DNA of 7,583 nucleotides from an uncultured Ruminococcus sp. (GTDB lineage: Bacteria > Bacillota > Clostridia > Oscillospirales > Ruminococcaceae). The notes under the pieces are model-generated. The model ran no database searches. It was not told the DNA's origin and was given only the letters and a program-made list of their open reading frames with translations. The translations under genes were made by a program, and so were the position numbers. The stretch covers positions 1-7,583 of the forward strand of contig CALDFS010000278.1 of the NCBI GenBank assembly GCA_937942105.1, in the 5' to 3' direction. Positions 7,113-7,583 of the stretch are shown one piece after another (positions within the stretch are counted from its first letter, which is position 1; every line of letters starts with the position of its first letter).

Positions 7113-7182
7113 AAGAACGGCTTATCAGGCATTTCAGTGCTGATTTGTAAGTTATTTTTGCTGATATCGACGCTGTTTTCAT
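7113..7182 (-). pseudogene. spoIIE: Probable displaced 5' end of spoIIE, in a different frame from the main body
   Basis: An ATG at 7182 has an AAAGGA-type ribosome-binding site (7194-7199) about 11 bases upstream and lies about 20 nt below the predicted spoIIE transcription start. Its first 22 or so codons begin MKTASISAK and end KCLISR, a mildly hydrophobic start that resembles clostridial SpoIIE N-termini (recalled, not aligned). After that this frame becomes Arg/Cys/Gly-rich, with no resemblance to a protein family. The convincing hydrophobic SpoIIE sequence continues in the frame read as VLMPAAMLGEKGAF from codon GTT, just before the ATG at 7112. Losing one base, or gaining two (mod 3), around 7112-7122 would join the two into a protein of about 693 aa. 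The cause could be a real mutation, a sequencing or assembly error, or less likely recoding: no slippery heptamer is evident. Confidence 0.6.
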
Positions 7183-7193
7183 AGTTTTACCAT

Positions 7194-7199
7194 TCCTTT
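7194..7199 (-). promoter_or_regulatory. Ribosome-binding site for the spoIIE ATG at 7182
   Basis: The minus strand reads AAAGGA about 11 bases before the ATG at 7182. The alternative ATG at 7112 has no comparable purine-rich site within 15 bases. This element therefore favours 7182 as the true start and exposes the frame problem downstream. Confidence 0.55.
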
Positions 7200-7208
7200 T
7201 TAATCTAT

Positions 7209-7241
7209 TTTATAGGTAAAAATATTCTACAGCAGAGCCAA
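7209..7241 (-). promoter_or_regulatory. spoIIE promoter with atypical 21-bp spacer
   Basis: On the minus strand the -10 is TATAAA (7214-7209) and the best -35 is TTGGCT (7241-7236, four of six matches), separated by 21 bp (7215-7235). No acceptable -35 exists at the normal 17-bp distance, where the hexamer is CTCTGC. B. subtilis spoIIE and spoIIG promoters are known for long (21-22 bp) SigA spacers that need Spo0A~P for activation, so the architecture fits the gene. The transcription start would be near 7202. Confidence 0.6.
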
Positions 7242-7248
7242 AGAGGTT

Positions 7249-7258
7249 TTTGTCGGAA
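7249..7258 (+). promoter_or_regulatory. Candidate Spo0A box upstream of the spoIIE -35
   Basis: The plus strand reads TTTGTCGGAA, nine of ten matches to TTTGTCRAAA. It lies seven bases upstream of the -35, centred near -51 from the predicted start. The box is inverted relative to transcription. Spo0A binding is inferred from the match, the gene and the promoter geometry. Confidence 0.5.
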
Positions 7259-7272
7259 TGGCAGTATCGAAA

Positions 7273-7282
7273 AATGTCAAGA
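7273..7282 (+). promoter_or_regulatory. Second, weaker 0A-box-like site upstream of spoIIE
   Basis: The plus strand reads AATGTCAAGA, seven of ten matches, with six of seven in the TGTCRAA core. It has the same orientation as the box at 7249-7258 and lies 24 bp from it. Tandem 0A boxes are usual at Spo0A-activated promoters, but this copy alone would be weak evidence. Confidence 0.3.
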
Positions 7283-7284
7283 TA

Positions 7285-7327
7285 GAATAAAACAGCAAGC
7301 TCTGAAAGAATCTCTTTCAGAGCCTGC
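7285..7327 (-). terminator. Intrinsic terminator for minus-strand transcription entering from the right
   Basis: A perfect 11-bp inverted repeat (7299-7309 with 7313-7323, loop 7310-7312) is extended by three more pairs (7295-7297 with 7325-7327). The position between, 7298/7324, is an A-C mismatch if the plus strand is transcribed but a G-U pair if the minus strand is, so the 15-bp stem is continuous only in minus-strand RNA. On that strand it is followed at once by TGTTTTATTC. It would insulate spoIIE from an upstream unit whose gene is not recognisable in the window. Confidence 0.65.
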
Positions 7328-7344
7328 ACTGCAAAAAATATAAT
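7316..7344 (+). promoter_or_regulatory. Possible rightward promoter
   Basis: The plus strand has a perfect TATAAT (7339-7344), 17 bp after TTCAGA (7316-7321, four of six matches to TTGACA). The -35 falls in the right arm of the terminator hairpin. A start near 7351 would lead into the small reading frame at 7414. TATAAT is common by chance in AT-rich DNA, so this is tentative. Confidence 0.25.
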
Positions 7345-7413
7345 ACTATTATTCTTCTAAAAATCGATTAAATATCTTTGTGTACCCCTTGAAAAAATTA
7401 GGAAAGGACAAAA

Positions 7414-7491
7414 GTGAAGTCAAGCTCTCGGTATCTCTTCAAGGAGCTGAAGTACGATTATCAAAGTAATAGAAGAACCCCCATCCCATGA
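7414..7491 (+). CDS. Tentative 25-codon reading frame with a good ribosome-binding site
   Basis: A GTG start is preceded by AGGAAAGG six bases upstream, as good a site as those of the glg genes, and the frame runs 25 codons to TGA. The peptide begins (V/M)KSSSRYLFKELKYDYQ and is basic and Tyr-rich, with no signal peptide or membrane span. I do not recognise it. Its stop overlaps the ATG of a second frame as ATGA, an arrangement used for coupled translation. A candidate promoter lies at 7316-7344. It may be a real small protein, a truncated N-terminus, or chance. Confidence 0.22.
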   Translation: MKSSSRYLFKELKYDYQSNRRTPIP

Positions 7492-7583
7492 CTGGGCGAA
7501 CAAACCCACCACCGAGGAACGGCAGTAAACCCAAGCCATCAAACTCTCACACCAGCAGGAAGTTAAAAGTGCGGAATAGGGGT
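7488..7583 (+). CDS. Tentative reading frame running off the right edge
   Basis: It opens with ATG at 7488, overlapping the previous stop (ATGA), and stays open for 32 codons to the window end. The translation starts MTGRTNPPPRNGSKPKPS and is rich in Pro, Ser, Lys, Arg and Asn, suggesting a disordered basic segment if real. The T-poor composition of this strand lowers the chance of stop codons and can create such a frame without coding. There is no family assignment. Confidence 0.15.
   Translation, partial: MTGRTNPPPRNGSKPKPSNSHTSRKLKVRNRG

Larger units (their letters stand above)
7345..7583. other. Unassigned right-end stretch, no recognised gene
   Basis: Positions 7345-7400 are AT-rich spacer. 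From about 7470 to the end the plus strand is strikingly poor in T: about 12 T against 41 A in 7471-7583, unlike the rest of the window. Small stems include CTTCA/TGAAG (7437-7441 with 7448-7452) and CCCA/TGGG (7485-7488 with 7493-7496). Several short open frames occur on both strands, and none matches a family I know. It may be a small coding region, a structured RNA or the edge of a mobile element. The sequence alone does not decide. Confidence 0.4.

Noticed and set aside
6706..7182. A 158-codon minus-strand frame from the ATG at 7182 across the spoIIE N-terminal region
   Set aside because: Only its first 22 or so codons look genuine. The rest is Cys/Arg/Gly-rich and overlaps the clearly real membrane region of SpoIIE in another frame.
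7275..7280. Perfect TTGACA on the minus strand upstream of spoIIE, as a -35
   Set aside because: No -10 lies 16-18 bp downstream. The hexamer is better explained as part of the second 0A-box-like site.
7420..7581. Minus-strand open frame of 53 codons entering from the right edge
   Set aside because: Trp/Cys/Ser-rich, no recognisable motif, and competing short frames in the other two phases. It could only be judged with sequence beyond 7583.
1..7583. CRISPR array, tRNA/rRNA genes, insertion-sequence genes, phage genes or defence system
   Set aside because: No regularly spaced repeats, cloverleaf, transposase or integrase motifs, or defence-type domains were seen. The glg and spoIIE content is ordinary chromosomal sequence.

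Overview
This window looks like the chromosome of an endospore-forming Clostridia bacterium, most likely an Oscillospirales/Ruminococcaceae-type Firmicute. That placement is inferred from a paired glgC-glgD glycogen operon next to spoIIE, Gram-positive-style ribosome-binding sites (AGGAAAGG, AAAGGAAG), and SigA-type promoters. No 16S rRNA or other taxonomic marker is present. All well-supported genes lie on the minus strand, so transcription runs from high to low coordinates.

Layout in the direction of transcription. At 7330-7583 is a short stretch I cannot assign. On its plus strand it is poor in T and carries small candidate reading frames. At 7285-7327 is a hairpin whose pairing and U-rich tail fit an intrinsic terminator for minus-strand transcription arriving from outside the window. 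At 7209-7282 is a Spo0A-type promoter: a SigA -10 and -35 with a 21-bp spacer and two upstream 0A-box-like sites. spoIIE follows. Its main frame starts at 7112, but the promoter and the better ribosome-binding site belong to an ATG at 7182 in another frame, so the gene appears to carry a frameshift near its 5' end. After a 194-nt gap comes a second promoter (TTGCAA, 17 bp, TATAAT) with a 9/10 0A-box match just upstream of its -35. It drives glgB, glgC, glgD and glgA, separated by only 23, 22 and 36 nt. glgA is cut by the left edge.

The four glg genes make glycogen (granulose). GlgC, with GlgD as probable non-catalytic partner, makes ADP-glucose. GlgA polymerises it into alpha-1,4-glucan, and GlgB adds alpha-1,6 branches. 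SpoIIE is the membrane phosphatase that activates sigma F at the start of endospore formation. Storage polymer accumulation accompanies sporulation in clostridia. The same kind of candidate regulatory site at both promoters suggests that one regulator, Spo0A, could switch on both units.

I saw no mobile-element gene, CRISPR array, tRNA or rRNA, and no clearly new multi-gene system. The observations most worth following are the shared Spo0A-box architecture, the spoIIE 5' frame disruption, and the unassigned right end.
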